From contig NC_059543.1 of NCBI RefSeq assembly GCF_905220415.1, positions 1,488,001 through 1,552,000 of the forward strand: 64,000 nucleotides of DNA. The letters run 5' to 3'. Of the stretch, positions 29,186-42,520 are shown piece after piece (within the stretch, counting starts at the first letter, position 1; the number at the start of each line of letters is the position of its first letter). Source of the DNA: Colias croceus (lineage: Eukaryota > Arthropoda > Insecta > Lepidoptera > Pieridae). The notes under the pieces are model-generated. The model ran no database searches. It was given only the letters and a program-made list of their open reading frames with translations, and was not told the origin of the DNA. Position numbers and translations under genes: made by a program.

Positions 29186-32100
29186 GATAGTCATAGTAGC
29201 AGCGTATGCTACAGACGTACAGATGTTGCTTTCTAATGATAAACTTTTGAATTGTTTGAGCTAACAGTTAAATCGAAACAATAAATACGCTCCGATTTGA
29301 CGACCTCCTCCTTAAGAACGTCCACCACTTTATAATAATTTACTAATACTACTCTAAATATGAGTAAAGACCACGATAAGTAACGTTAAGCAAATATTTA
29401 CCTACAAGAAAAGTTTATGCAACATCCACAAAGCCACATATTAGACTCACCCATAGATTGCCTTTACATTATGTCTGCACATCCAACTAGTTACTCAAAG
29501 AGCCAGCGAAGCGTGGCGCACTGCTTCAAGGTATTCTTACCATCGTCATGTTATTTAATAGTATGCGCTATTTTTGTATTTTGACCCACTTGGCGTAGTG
29601 ATTAGCGACCAGATTGCGTCAGATATTGTTGCCACTGAATAAATGTTGTGGTGTGGTTGTACATTGTGTTTTTTAATGTCAAGGTTGTTGTGCTGTTCAT
29701 ACATTTGGTGAGAACACGCTGTGTTTTGTTTGGGACTTATAAATAAATAGATGAATTTATAGTGGTACCTACCATGAATACCATAAATTGAATATATTAT
29801 AATCTAAGTACTATTACTTTCACCAATGCCACACTAATTCCGTTACCATGACCACATTAATTCTGTTACTTTTACTGTAATCTGTATCGTACAAATACAT
29901 CATAATAGGTACTCTATTCATGTTCAATTCTAAACAGAATTATGTTTTTCAATTTATTCAAACATAACACCCACAACTGAAAAAAAACTAGCCATTTCAC
30001 CATCGGCCCGCTTCCCCACACGCCCGCAACATAACATAATTATGCTCCATACACATTGCTCCAACATTACTGCACGTTTAGTCACTAACTTTAACAGCCA
30101 ACGAACCGCAACAGTGGCCATTACACACTTACATTGCAATTTGCAAACGATCGATTATTATTGGAGAGAAATTATTATTCATTTATTTACTGTTAAATTG
30201 AGTATTAAATCAAATTGGCTAAGTAGGACTAATTCAAAAAAAAAATTAAAAGTAATTACTTCAAGCCAATTAAAACATTCTTAAAAGATATCGCGTTATA
30301 CGTCTTAGATAAAAAAATGATTGTCTATAATAATCAGTATTTCCGGTGTAATTTTCAAAAATATAAACATGCAAATAATATATCGTTCGCAAAAAAATAT
30401 ACAAGCTGGAACCTTGATTTTTGTCTCGTATCCAATATCCACGAATAAATCGAGATGTTTACAGCAACAAATAACTTCCTACACCTATTATTGTTATAAA
30501 TAGATCTTTTACATTCAATCAATATCAAGGACACCCCGACAAAAATATAAATCGTACACTATAATGTTAATGTTGCTTTTTGTTCCCTTTGCATGCAAAA
30601 ACGAATCGAATAATTGAATTTCAGCCTTTGCAAGGTCACTGGCCCTTTGAAATGTTGCATATTAATATATATATGCATATTATGTAGAGCTATCTAACTA
30701 TACCATTTTTTTATATATTTTGTTCATTTTGTGGATTTAACATCAATTATAATTTAAGCGAACGTAGAACAATATCTTTTTACAAAGCGTTTTAATTTCC
30801 TGTCTGTTAAACGTCTCCTCCAACCTATAAAAAAAACTCTAATAAATAACTGAAAATTGATAAATAGCTCATTTCTAATCAACTAACGTTCTTTATTTTC
30901 CAAGACAAAGAATACTTTTAATATTTGATTGATGATTAATATTTGAATCAAATAATATAAACAAATTAACGAACGAACATTATGCAATTTAAAATTAATA
31001 AATTAATAATAATCAATAAGTTAACTCTATGAAGTCGTTGGGTAATTGGGTATATCACGAGTCGAAATGAACGGTTAAACTCAAAACAATCGGTAGGTAC
31101 TAAATACGAAAGGTTGCTAAAGGTCACGTGTAATGGCTTGCGATCATAGGCGTAACTATTACTGAAGGCTACGTTTTCAGAAGTGGGATGAGCGATAAGC
31201 GGAAAACTGAGAAAGAAAATATGAAAAAAGGACCAAAAACAATCAAATGAAAATACGGAACAAAACTAGAATTTTTTATTATTCACAACGAAGAGAGAAC
31301 ATTTTAAAACGATAAACTAAAATAGTTACTTATAGATAAAGGCTATACAAACAAAGGTGGAGTACTCTAATATGTAGTACTTATGTACATTTATGTGTAA
31401 TTACCTACTACATATTCATTGATAGGCTTTAATTTTTTATAGAATAGTCGTGTTTCTAATAAGATTCCTTCCAGTAAATTGATATTTGTGCCACCTAACA
31501 TGGAATCTCCAAGCCAATAAACTTTCCAAACATTTCACAACAATGAAAACAAACATTGCGAAAGAACAATTTACCGCTGCCCGCCACACCAAAACCACAC
31601 GCCGACGTTATGTTACGGACTTTCACCGCGAGAAAGTCGACTTAGAAACCGATCTAGCATTTACTTTACATACTCCACCGACCGGCCGTAGCGGAAACGA
31701 CGCTAGCTTTTTATATACTCACTAATAATAACTCTGTAATCCAATTTTATTACACTTTTTGTATCAAAAGATCAAATTACATACGAAGTTTACTTGTGTG
31801 CGTTCTTCGCACATTATAATCGTGTGTGTACACTTCTAAACTCATGTTAAGAAATTACCGTAACTCTAAACTAGTAAGTATAATGTATTATGATAATTTA
31901 TCATCATTCTACACTGCGTGAACACGTAATAAACCATTTGCGGCGATAAAACCGGTTCTATTTCTAATTTCGGAAAGATATGATGTACATTAATGCGATG
32001 TGTGCAATTTATGTTGCTCATTTAGATAAATTATCATGATTATACTAGAAAAGGATTAAAGAAGAACAACTCTCTACAAAATGGTAGAGAGATATGAATG

Positions 32101-34422
32101 AATTACTAATAGAATACGTCAAGTAAAAGTGTTATTCATGGTATTAGCTCCCGTACCATCCTGTCTTAAAGCAGTATTGTCGTCTTGCGTCATCACTTTC
32201 CCACATTGAAAATAATTCTGCAATTAGACGTCACGGTAACCCCCAAGACGTCCACAATAATCCCTAAACTTCACTCAGCTTCACCAAACTTATAACTTAT
32301 CACAAACAGAATCACAACAACACAGTTTCATAAAACTCCACAACCGAAAGCCAGTTCTTCACATTCTTCTACATCTATCACCCCCAAACTTCTATACTTC
32401 CCAAAAAATTCACCCAGCTTCACATACCTTATACCTTATCGCATACGATCAGTTACAAAATCAATTTCCCCGATGCATTCACATTCCGAGCGCTCTCCAA
32501 CCGGTACCCACTTTCGAGACAAAGCATTTATAATAAATCCTTCGGATACGATCGCGGAAATATCGGGTCTTGATCGATCGTTTAAATGTCACTCCGTAGT
32601 GTTGCTATGCGGAACCTCCGCGGGCAAATGCAAGCTTATTGTTGCATATTACTTGCGGAAACTGTAAAAATTACTTTTAAATCGGTCGACAAATTTTTAA
32701 ATGTGAATCAGTTCCTTGTTATTTTATCCTAGTCGTATAGCTGGCAACTTCAATGTACATTAGAAATAATATTCTTGATTCTAGAAGAGCATTCATTACT
32801 TATTTGTTATTAGACTCAAATAATCACTAAGACAAAAACCTAAACTCATTAAATACACCATAATGCTGCCTACATAAGTAGGTAAACAATTCTAAATTAT
32901 TTATTTTGATAAAACAAACCCCAATGCAACATTACGAGATCGAATAAAATAACCAAACACAATAGACAATAATTGGCTAATTGACAAGCAATCAACAGCG
33001 AGCATTACATTCGCAAAGGATCTTCATCAATCATGTGATCAACAAACCAATAAGAATCTAGCTTTTCCACTTGCGAGTACATAATACGATTCAGCACTCA
33101 ATTCATTACACAGACAAGCACTTAAATAAGCATCATTAAACGGACAAAAGAATTATCATTAGCAATTCATTAACAAAAATGCGAAACAACCAGTTGAGAG
33201 ACATTAAAATCAAATAGAATATTATTTCCTCACACATCAATACAAAAACGAACTCTAACAACACATACGTAGAGTTTGAAATACTCTGCATGCTTTACCA
33301 AATATCTAGCCATCAGAACAAGACCAGTGTATAATTAAGCACGTCAGATATGACAAATGAAACAAGTCGAAAACATTGTACAAACTACGAACATGGTATA
33401 ATTATAATTTGTGAGGGACAGAGGAGCGTACGAGTAGAGTATAATTACTGTATTAGAGTCGTGTTGGGATTTGTACAAATCAGAAAAAGCACATAACATA
33501 TAATTAATGTAAAAGTGAAGAGTAACTTTCGAAAATAAAGAGAACCTACTAATGGCAATAAATAAAACATATTTTTATTGTTTCTTTATTTGGAATCAGA
33601 AGCAAGGTTATCATGATGGCAAGATGGAAAGAACAAAACGTTTGCATAAGTCATCTGAGTTTTAAAGAAGTAAACTATTTAAATACATAACTATCTACCT
33701 ATTCAAAATTCCATAACCATATTGAAAATTTATTTCAAAATTATCTTCAAAATATAATAAGAATGTAAATGGTGTCCAAAATAAGAAGGAAAAAGTCGAA
33801 CAGTAAATACTAAATAGTTTACGGTATCAAACTCCTGACTGGCCTTATCCGTTATCGCTCATATTCCAAAAATCATATTTCTACATTTAAAATAATCGAA
33901 TACAGCTAGACGTAGTTACGTCTGATACACACACATATGTTAGACATGCATACTTAGTAATTAGTTACGTATCATATAAATTTCCCAAGTAAAATTGCAG
34001 TAGAAGTTCTTACAATAAATTAAACTAATTATTATGAACATTTCAAGGCACATATTATTACAGACATATCTATGAGGTGCGCTTGGGTATAATGTTCTTG
34101 CATAATACAGTGACTAATCAATTCGCGTAGCCTTGAAATTGTAAAAACTCGTTTGCAAACCGACGACATTATTATTGAAAAGTGTAGCGAATATATTATG
34201 TGGCTAGTTGGGGCCCGTTATGATGCCTGTGTTTGGTAAATTGTATCACAAGGGATATACAGTGAGTACAGAGTAAGTGATCTAAATTAGGGGTTACCAG
34301 CATTGAGATATACATAATATGGAGACGACACCGCCTACATCACTTATGTTCCGCTCACCATAAGCCATATGGCTTAACTGCACGCTCATTTTTTTTTTGT
34401 TTTAAAGTGAAACGCATACAAT
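29186..34422. other. AT-rich intron, no gene seen
   Basis: 5.2 kb of AT-rich sequence without a convincing exon or recognised repeat. A less AT-rich patch lies at about 32470-32650, with the short frame MHSHSERSPTGTHFRDKAF and no family match. All other open frames are low-complexity. Confidence 0.4.
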
Positions 34423-34490
34423 ATGCCTTCGTGTGTGTTACGATATTGCACAAATAATACGGAAAAGAGCAAAGGAATAACTTTTCATCG
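34423..34490 (+). pseudogene. THAP-domain N-terminus followed by a splice donor
   Basis: ATG at 34423 gives MPSCVLRYCTNNTEKSK then GITFHR, broken in the last Arg codon by a consensus donor GTAAGTAC at 34491. M-P-x-C-x4-C with ITFHR is the start of a THAP zinc finger (C2CH, DNA-binding), found in cellular THAP proteins and in P-element-like transposases. Just downstream, RAKKWRTDFVR-like coding appears, but the frame then meets stops and I could not follow the remaining THAP residues. It lies on the strand opposite the host gene, inside its intron. The likely explanation is a relic of a THAP-bearing transposon or retrocopied gene; a small real first exon cannot be excluded. Confidence 0.5.
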
Positions 34491-35758
34491 GTAAGTACTT
34501 AGGTAGTAATTTTTAAAACTTAGTTAGAGCAAAAAAATGGCGCACAGATTTTGTTCGTGGTGTCTCCTCCATACGTAGTAATATTATCTCAATGGTTACC
34601 AGTGAAGATCTTCTCACAAACATGACAGGGCACATAAAGGGCATCAAATAGGCTACAGATACAGGGACAAATACGAAAACTGTAGTCTTTGATAATACTA
34701 GGTAAGTAGAACTCCCAACTCAAGATGCAGATGAGATCTCCCAACTAATCAAAACAAGGAGGTAAATAGTAGCAAACTTATAAAGAATTTCAAAATTTGT
34801 CTTCCATCAAGAAATAGCAGCAAATTAGCATTACCCTCTTACACAAATCAACTCAGCACACGCTGCACGATTATTGGCACACACATCAACCTATGAAACA
34901 GATCGTTAAATTTAGCATTTAAGAAATCGTAGATACACTCAAAATTGATATACAGCTAGCATTAATAGCAAGTGAACGCCTCAGCAGGGAGCTGTCAGCG
35001 ACGAGTTTCGAAGCAATAAATTGTTGCAATTCCAATAGTTTCAAAGTAATGCTTGACTTTATAAATATTTCATCATGCTTTTTAGTTTTTAGTCAGTAAT
35101 TACCTTTTTTGGGTTGTATTTGAAAACAATAATAATTTATATCTCTAAATATTTCCAGCCAGTAATTACATTTTTGGATTTTGTTTTGAAACAATATTAA
35201 TGAATAGATTAAATACTTATTCAATGTTTTATTGCGAAAATATAATAAGGCCAATTTTTTATAGACTGGGTGAATTTGCATTTGGTTTTTGTATAGAATC
35301 TGATCTAAAGTTTTATAACGAAAATTAGGCCATTGCTTTAGTATTGATGACTGGATGAATTTGCATTTGGTGTTTGTATAGAATCTCATCGAACTTTACT
35401 TTCACCTAAAATTAGCTAGTCTTCGTAATCGAAACTCAATTAGTAGAGCATTTTCCTTTCACACATACCCACAACAAGACCTTAAAAACCGCTACATATT
35501 AGTGACATCATGTAACAACAAACAGGGATCAATACTGTATATTCAACACTAATCTTAAGACGTCACAAAGGCGCACCGCCACCTTGCACCCCCTCACCCC
35601 CTCCCGCCACTTTCGCCAATGCAATTTGTACATTTCGAGTGCACAAAGCCGAGTCTCGCTTTGACAGAATTAACTTGTCACCGTCGCTGTGTCGCTGCAC
35701 CTTTATTACAACGAGATTTACAGATTCAATCAGTTTATATACCTTAGGCGCCTGTAAA
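34491..35758. other. AT-rich intron, decayed coding traces only
   Basis: Some frame fragments just downstream of the THAP piece (to about 35100) may be decayed parts of the same element. A C-rich patch at about 35570-35610 has no splice context. Within 35260-35400 the block CTGG.TGAATTTGCATTTGG.TTTGTATAGAATCT occurs twice, a short direct duplication. Confidence 0.4.
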
Positions 35759-36048
35759 GTAGTCCCTAGACGGTAATGCAAGTTTGCGTTTAGGTACGTG
35801 AATAGTCATGCTACATGAGTAAACATGAAATCATATCATGTATTTTTATAGAGTTCGCATCTAGCCTGTGAAACACACAAGTTTTTGCATGTCATGCTTG
35901 CAGGCTAGAAAATATATAGGTTCTCTAAACAGATATCAGCACGTAATTTGTACGTCATTCATTACAATCACAAAATTAAACGATCATTCATGCATGACAC
36001 CACGTAACGCATTTCATGCCGCATTACCGTCTAGACTCTAGGGACTAC
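35759..36048. mobile_element. MITE with GTAGTCCCTAGACGG ends (about 290 bp)
   Basis: GTAGTCCCTAGACGGTAATG at the left is mirrored at the right by CATTACCGTCTAGA...GGGACTAC, where the right arm has a small internal insertion. No coding potential. The duplication is not clear enough to name a superfamily. Confidence 0.6.
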
Positions 36049-36078
36049 ATTACAAGTATAATATTTAGTATATACTGT

Positions 36079-36416
36079 ACTAGCTTCCGCCCGCGACTCC
36101 GTCCGCGCGGATGTCGGTCTTCGCGTGGATGGTTTATTTTTCCATTTAGATTAGGTACCTACCTCTGACAATAACATCTTATAAATATCTATTGGACCCA
36201 ATTCCCAAATACGGCTAGGCCTATAATAATACGCAACGTGTGTTCGCGGTTCTACGGAACAACGTCTATGGATAAAACTGAAAAATTAAGATTAATTTTT
36301 TTCTACGTATTTTTCCAGGATAAAAAGTATCCTATTTTACGCCCAGGATAATAAGGTATAATTATACCAAGTTTCATCGAAATCGAACCGCTAGTTTTCA
36401 CGTGATGCCTTCACAT

Positions 36417-36455
<39 letters not shown>

Positions 36456-36587
36456 GCCAAAAATTTTTTTAATCACATATTTGGGTTTGGTATCGATCCA
36501 GTAACACCCCCTGGTATTTATTTTTTCAATATTTTCAATGTACAGAATTGACCCTTCTACAGATTTATTATAATATGTATAGATTCC
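36079..36587 (+). repeat. Longer SINE/RTE-like repeat related to family 1
   Basis: It begins ACTAGCTTCCGCCCGCGACT, shares the CAAGTTTCATCGAAATCGAA segment and an (ACAG) microsatellite, and ends TTATTATAATATGTATAGATT-like. At about 510 bp it is longer than family 1 and probably a sister family. Confidence 0.6.
36417..36456. repeat. (ACAG)10 microsatellite
   Basis: Ten uninterrupted ACAG units inside the 36079-36587 repeat. Such runs seeded within SINE-like tails are also present, shorter, in the family 1 copies. Confidence 0.9.
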
Positions 36588-37920
36588 ACCAATGAGTACT
36601 AGTGTACCTATATTGGGTATTTATTGTATTCATCCGCCCATCATAAAAGGAGTCTATCAATAAATACTAAACTAAGGAATCACAATGAATACTTTACGTG
36701 TTACATATCATCTAATTCACGAATAAGAAAAGCAATCTATATAATATGAGTTTATCAATACACACTGAACTAATAAATCACGATAAATACTTTACGTGTA
36801 ACAGGCGCCTAACGGTTAATCGTCGTGTGTTACAGGAAGTTACAAAACGTTATAATCTATAGAATCACATCAAAACGGACATACATATTGCTAGTGTTTA
36901 TAATACAAAACATTAATAAGAATATCATAGCATAATGACTAACAGACAGTGCCATTATTTATTCTTAGAAGCATTAAACTGTCGAAGCACATATTGAAAG
37001 AAAAGAAATCGTCTAGACTATGCTGTGTCTAGACTTAAAGTTAAAACAATATCTTAGTTGTTTTATGGTCACCGATGTTTGTTAGAAGACAAATCCTTTT
37101 TTTATTAGTTTTTCATTGGCAATCAATGATTGAAAAATGGAATAATTATATCGAAAACGTACTAGGATAAATTTTCAAGTTTTTTTACAAATTGTCATAC
37201 ATTAACATTTAAATAATAAGCTAGTGCCGGGTTCGTGACCGATATTTATTTAGACTGTGCGGATATCAATCATAACTTACGATTCCAAATGTTGTTTGTA
37301 TATTTGTTTCATACTTATGACTTAAAAGTTCTTTTTCGAAGAATTTTATTGAAGTAAAATTACAAATAGAGAAACCTACTGTACTAATTGTACAATGAAG
37401 AATATGACGAAAACTTTAATCATAATTGCTGTATTATGAACTACTAACGCCAAAATTCACATCTCACATTTCATAGTACCATTATTCATAGTCCAGGAGT
37501 CACACTAAACACTATAACAATAGTCAGATAAATAGATGACTAGACAGATACTAACATTCAATTTGTTACCTGTGACGCCAACGCACCGTGCTGAATTCAA
37601 ATTTCGTTTGATTGCCGTCATTCATCAGTTTCAAATACTGAATTTCGTCTTTTGTATTGGAAATTTATGGAAGACGAGATGACTGAACGATTTCATAAAT
37701 TCTGGATATCCTTTGTTTAGCTTATCTGTTAGTTAAATGACGTATATAAGATATCTGAGACATTCGACATCCTAGTAAGCGGTGAAACTGGCCCTTAATT
37801 GTTTACTTATTTGTTTATTCTTTCCATAGTTCAAGAAGTACAGATAACTTTGTTAACTTTATTTCTCATATAAAATGCTTCATTATGACGAAGCAACATG
37901 ACATCAATGGCCTATAAATC
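36588..37920. other. AT-rich intron, no gene seen
   Basis: Nothing coding or repetitive was recognised beyond a loose duplication: AATACTTTACGTG.AACA follows TTTATCAATA/TCTATCAATA blocks twice at about 36650-36810. Confidence 0.4.
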
Positions 37921-38088
37921 CATACTAATATTATAAATGCGAAAGTAACTCTGTCTGTCTGTTATTCAATCACGCCTTAACTACCTGAACCAATTTGCAT
38001 GAAATTTGGTAAAGAGATATTTTGATACCCGAGAACTATGCGGGTTTTTCTTTGACTGCGCGGGCGAAGCTGCGGGTGGAAAGCTAGT
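37921..38088 (-). repeat. SINE-like repeat family 1, internally deleted copy
   Basis: It has both family ends, but the segment between GATACCCGAGAA and CTATGCGGGTTTTTC is missing relative to 45456-45651 and 53345-53584. Confidence 0.7.
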
Positions 38089-39116
38089 TTCGAATAAACT
38101 TGTAGCACATTTCAAAAACCATCTGTTTTACTATCCTTTTACTTTTACTACGCCCACAGAAAACCATCATATTTTAATTCAAATCAAAGAGTCGAATTCA
38201 AAGGTCCGCTACGTTTTCAAATCGGGCGAGTGTGCTCAACCTTTTGTTCAGACGTAAATGTTTAAACGTAAAGTTTAGTACACATTATGCGGCCCCATTG
38301 AGTGCAGTCCGCGGGCAGCGTGTGTGCACACGCCACACGGTGGAGTGTGCGAGCTCTAACGACTCACTTGTTAGGCAATACTGTGTTCTGAATTACTACG
38401 CAACGCGCGTGTGCTCAACCTTTGGCATGGGATTTTTATTTGTGAGAGTATTCGCTAGTAAGTATATTTATCAAGATAGCAAATACAATTTTATGCAACG
38501 ACTCGCATTGTACTTCCTTAAAAACCAAATACAAGAATATTTTTCTAACATATCATGCAATCTCGCGATTGCATTCTGATTGATTCACATTATAATATTA
38601 ACTTTTTTTTTGCTATTAAAATATTTGCTTTTCTTTCTTTTTTATAGATTTATGTTATAAAGAAACTGGGATTGCCTCTGCAGTTCAAACCATAACAAGC
38701 ATACGCTTCACCTGACTCCCCCAACATCGCCAAACTATAACCCCAAACTATAGCACATAATGATTAAAGGTTGATCACACCAGCACGGTGTGTTGACCGC
38801 ACAGCGTGTCACGGCATCTACTGACTACGAGCGAGTACACACAACACAACAACGCTGCGTTATTCCCGACACGTGCGATGCTATGAGACGATATTGTGAG
38901 GGAACACAGATATCGATATCACCATTTGATGAAGCCAATTCCTTGCTAATACGTTTAGTATTGTATTATCTGTGCTAATACGTAAATCTATACGAATATT
39001 ATGAAGCTGAAAAGCTTGTATGGTTGATCGCTTATCTTTGTACTAGTAACTTCGTGATTCGAATTTTTTTTTTTGTGTTGAATAGTTAATTTGTCGAAGT
39101 AGGCTATCTATACAGT
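38089..39116. other. AT-rich intron, no gene seen
   Basis: The open frames here are not supported. A less AT-rich patch at about 38270-38420 has no recognised homology. A fragment of family 2 (ATTATGAAGCTGAAAAGCTTG) lies at about 38998-39020. Confidence 0.4.
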
Positions 39117-39289
39117 TAATATTATAAAGCTGAAGAGTTTGTTTGTTGTTTGTACGCGCTAATCTCAGGAACTACTGGTCCGATTTGAAAAATTATTTCG
39201 GTGTTAGATAGCCCATTTATCGTATGTACCCTAAGACCAACAGGAGCTCGAGCGGAGCAATGCGGGTAAAATCGCAGGGCACAGCTAGT
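39117..39289 (-). repeat. SINE-like repeat family 2, copy
   Basis: Plus strand reads TAATATTATAAAGCTGAAG, then CGCTAATCTCAGGAACTACT, and ends in AGCTAGT. It lies opposite in orientation to 369-566 and close in sequence to 44993-45185. Confidence 0.7.
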
Positions 39290-39562
39290 AGCTTTTATAA
39301 AGCCACGCTTCATCAACATTTCTCATTGATGGTACGTGGAGTTTCATTGTTGAGAAATGTTGAAAAATTAGGAATTTTACCTTTTGATAATATGTTAACC
39401 AATAGACAAGGGGACTCAAAATAGGTCAATCCAAATCTATTTAACGTAGCGCATATACAATCTTATAAGATAGATAGTAGTATAAACTTTTTTAACAATA
39501 TATTCAGTGTTTACCAAATGTCGTATTTCTGGCAATTTCTAAAAATATGATAAATTAATAAT

Positions 39563-40102
39563 TAGTGATGCAACGAATACTACTTTTACGAATACGAATA
39601 CAAATACGAATATCAATCCTACTATTCGGCGAATACGAATACGAATACGAATATCTCGCCTTGGTATTATAAGACTTATTTATTTAATGAATGTTTACTC
39701 TTCTAATAATTAAAATTTACAATAGATAAATTTTTATTTAAAAAACATAAAATTCGTAGATTTTCTGGTTTTAGGCAATTTTTTTTCAGTCTGGATGTTT
39801 CCAGCCGTTGAAAAAAGTCTTTCCGAAGTTTTACATTGACTGTACATGGCTTCAGTGAGAAACATTTTTGGGCGAGTTTTTTCTGACTTGGAAAATGGAC
39901 ATCTTCTCGTCAAAAGGCCAGTGGATCAGCAGTCTCTGCACACGTCATATTTTTACGAGCGATTTTTAAATCTGTAGTAAATAGAGTTGCGTACAAAAAT
40001 ATTCGTTTTTAAATAATCGTATATTCGCCGAATACGAATATTCGGTAAATGTCTTCTATTCGGCGAATACGAATATTCGTATTCGTATTCGTTGCATCAC
40101 TA
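39563..40102. mobile_element. hAT-type MITE rich in GAATAC repeats (540 bp)
   Basis: Termini TAGTGATGCAACGAATAC and the inverse, with a perfect 8-bp duplication TTAATAAT (39555-39562 and 40103-40110), point to the hAT superfamily. Both subterminal regions are built of CGAATA/GAATAC units, which make them strongly self-complementary. The centre (about 39665-39990) has no transposase I can recognise. Confidence 0.85.
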
Positions 40103-40110
40103 TTAATAAT

Positions 40111-42089
40111 CATATATGACACATTCAAACTACCTACATATCAATAAACAAACCGTAAACACAACAATATAATCTATCGTTAATAACGTTAACAATTGCA
40201 AGATGTAATTAAATTTAAATCTATTTACAATCGCGTTACGATAATCAATCATGTGACTACATAGAGTGGTTTTCAAAGCAAACCAAATTAGCCCTTATAC
40301 TAATAAGCAAAAAGGTTCACATTCGTATAAACTATTCGAGTACACATTGACAAAGATTTTTCTATGCGAAACAAAACATATGTATTATTATTGTATGTTC
40401 ATGTCAAGGTAATATGATAAGTGGTCGTTTTATTTCTAAACTCGTATGAATATAAATTGATTCTGAGAATTTATCATTAAAAAATACGTTTGTGCATAGT
40501 TAGCTATGTTATATTGTTTTATGTGTCTCTTGTGCCTAGATTTCGGGAACTATTAGATGCTACCTATTATATACGTTTTGAATACTAAAACCGGTTGTGT
40601 TACTTTTAAACATTTCGTATTGCCATAAATTGGCATTGGCATGTTGATTTAATCCTAATTTCTTGTATTATTAAAGCAATATTAATTGAAGAAAAGAAAT
40701 CATAAATTCCTAATGATTTTAAGGCCATCCTATCATCGCGATATTACATAATATTCACATTACATTACAAATACAAATTGTGTTGCACCACACGTGCCCT
40801 CGAAAACAAGTGAGAGTAGAATATAAGTTACAGGTCGAATAATACTACCGCTATTTCTAGTTATTAAAATACTATAAAAAATTTTGATACCTATTGCCCA
40901 CATCACAACCCTGTCCTAACTATATAATATACTATTACAAATCATAACAATAAATAAATTCACGAGCCGATTTTGCCGTACCTACAACTTATTCCCGCGG
41001 CCCTTTATCCGGTTTGCACATCAATAAATATATCGAGATTCCGTCAGCGGCACCACAACGTCCCCGTTTAATTAATAAGCCCATACACGTGACATATAAT
41101 ATGCGGCCTGCGCGCACGCAGTCACAGTAAACAGATTACAAACAGTATGGTAACGACCTACAAATCGTTCGAAACGTCACACTCGACCAACATGCACATC
41201 GACGAGACTTGTAAGCTATCTCTGCCCTCTTCAATTATACACAAAACGTTTTCGCAAAACGGCCGTGTCGTATCGCGTACTGACAAGTTAATATTTTTTG
41301 AAATACTACAGCGTAACCTTTGATAGTACTTATCAAAAAACAACCCAATTGTTATACGCAGGTAATTATTTTATGAATGCTCAGTTGCTATACTGCTCTT
41401 ATTCTATTTACTGTGGCGCAGTTCCGATGCATCGCCACATTGAACCAGCCTCGCTTTTTCCCAAGAAAAAGTCGACAAACTTGTATGGTCGGTTGTCTCA
41501 ATGATTCATGTCAAAAATTGAAAAATTACTTAAACGGCTAGCTATTATACGACTTTTTAAACAGACATCTTTGGACATAATCTAGATTCTGGATATTCAC
41601 ATTTTGAGATAACTTCTACTTTAAATATGCTTTTAGGCGTTTTTTCTTAATTATGAATATTGATGCAATGTCTATTCAATAACTAGTTTGAAGTTGGATC
41701 CGGTTTTAAATTAACTTCATCTATATGTGAGACAAATTTAATTTGTCGTATTTAGAAAGAAGTGTGATGTAATATGATATATGTTACAATATTATAATTT
41801 AGCTATTTCTACATATTAAGTCAAATAAGTTTTCATTGATTCAAACGAGATACGCATAAATTAATTAAAAATTCAAAAGAATTATTAAGGAAAATATTGT
41901 TTTTGTATTGGATATTTTTGTAAAATCAGCACTAAACGAAAATTAATATTCAATAAATAATGCAGAAAGTGATTTTTAATATTTCTTGATATTATGAATA
42001 TTTAATTATTACAAAATATACGCTACGATAGCGTATAGAATTGAATTACAAAGTAACTGCTTATTACCTAATCAAATAATTATATAAAG
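40111..42089. other. AT-rich intron, no gene seen
   Basis: No exon or repeat was recognised. The composition is less extreme at about 40970-41290, but no splice-bounded frame fits the host gene. Confidence 0.4.
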
Positions 42090-42260
42090 ACTAGCGGTCC
42101 GCCCCGGCTTCGCCCGTGGTACATATTAACGTTTTCTCTACATAAGAACCATCCTCGTACTTCAAGGAATATAATAAAAAAAGAATTATCGAAATCGGTT
42201 CAGCCGTTCTCGAGTTATGGAATTACAACGAAAAGTGGCATTGATTTTTATATATTAGAT
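42090..42260 (+). repeat. SINE-like repeat, short family
   Basis: It begins ACTAGCGGTCCGCCCCGGCT, passes through ATCGAAATCGGTTCAGCCGT and ends TTTTATATATTAGAT. The shared CTAG/CCGCCC start suggests a relative of family 1, but the body differs. It lies 260 bp from a host exon. Confidence 0.65.
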
Positions 42261-42432
42261 AACGATAAGCCGTAGAAGAATGGAATCGGTGTGGAAGAAG
42301 GAAGGTGGAATTCTTCCATGTCAAAAGGGAGAATCCTCGATGTCGAAAGGGTCGTTGTACATGCTCTGTATCGAAAACATTTCACTTGCGCGATTCAGAG
42401 TGAGGTGTCGCTACAAATAGTCGATTACTGGT

Positions 42433-42489
42433 ACCTAACTAGTCAGAGGCACCTAACTAGTCAGCGGCACCTAACTAGTCAGCGGCACC
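42433..42489. repeat. 18-bp tandem repeat, three units, beside a host splice donor
   Basis: The unit ACCTAACTAGTCAGCGGC repeats three times with one mismatch, followed by ACC. It ends about 31 bases from the donor of exon 42521-42644, inside the intron. Confidence 0.9.
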
Positions 42490-42520
42490 TTGCTGGTTAC
42501 TATAGCAACTTGTGACTCAC

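Larger units (their letters stand above)
15247..42520 (-). other. Intron of the MBD5/6-like gene (about 27.3 kb)
   Basis: It lies between two firm exons: donor AAG|gtgagt at 42520 and acceptor cctccccag at 15247 on the minus strand. It contains the complete gypsy element, one hAT copy, several MITEs and SINE-like repeats and a THAP-type fragment. No additional exon in a compatible frame was recognised. Confidence 0.85.

Noticed and set aside
35563..35781. C-rich patch as an extra MBD-gene exon on the minus strand
   Set aside because: No splice borders in the required phase; the flanking exons already join directly in the expected family order.
38006..38257. 83-codon open frame
   Set aside because: Starts inside a SINE-like copy and continues into unrelated AT-rich sequence.
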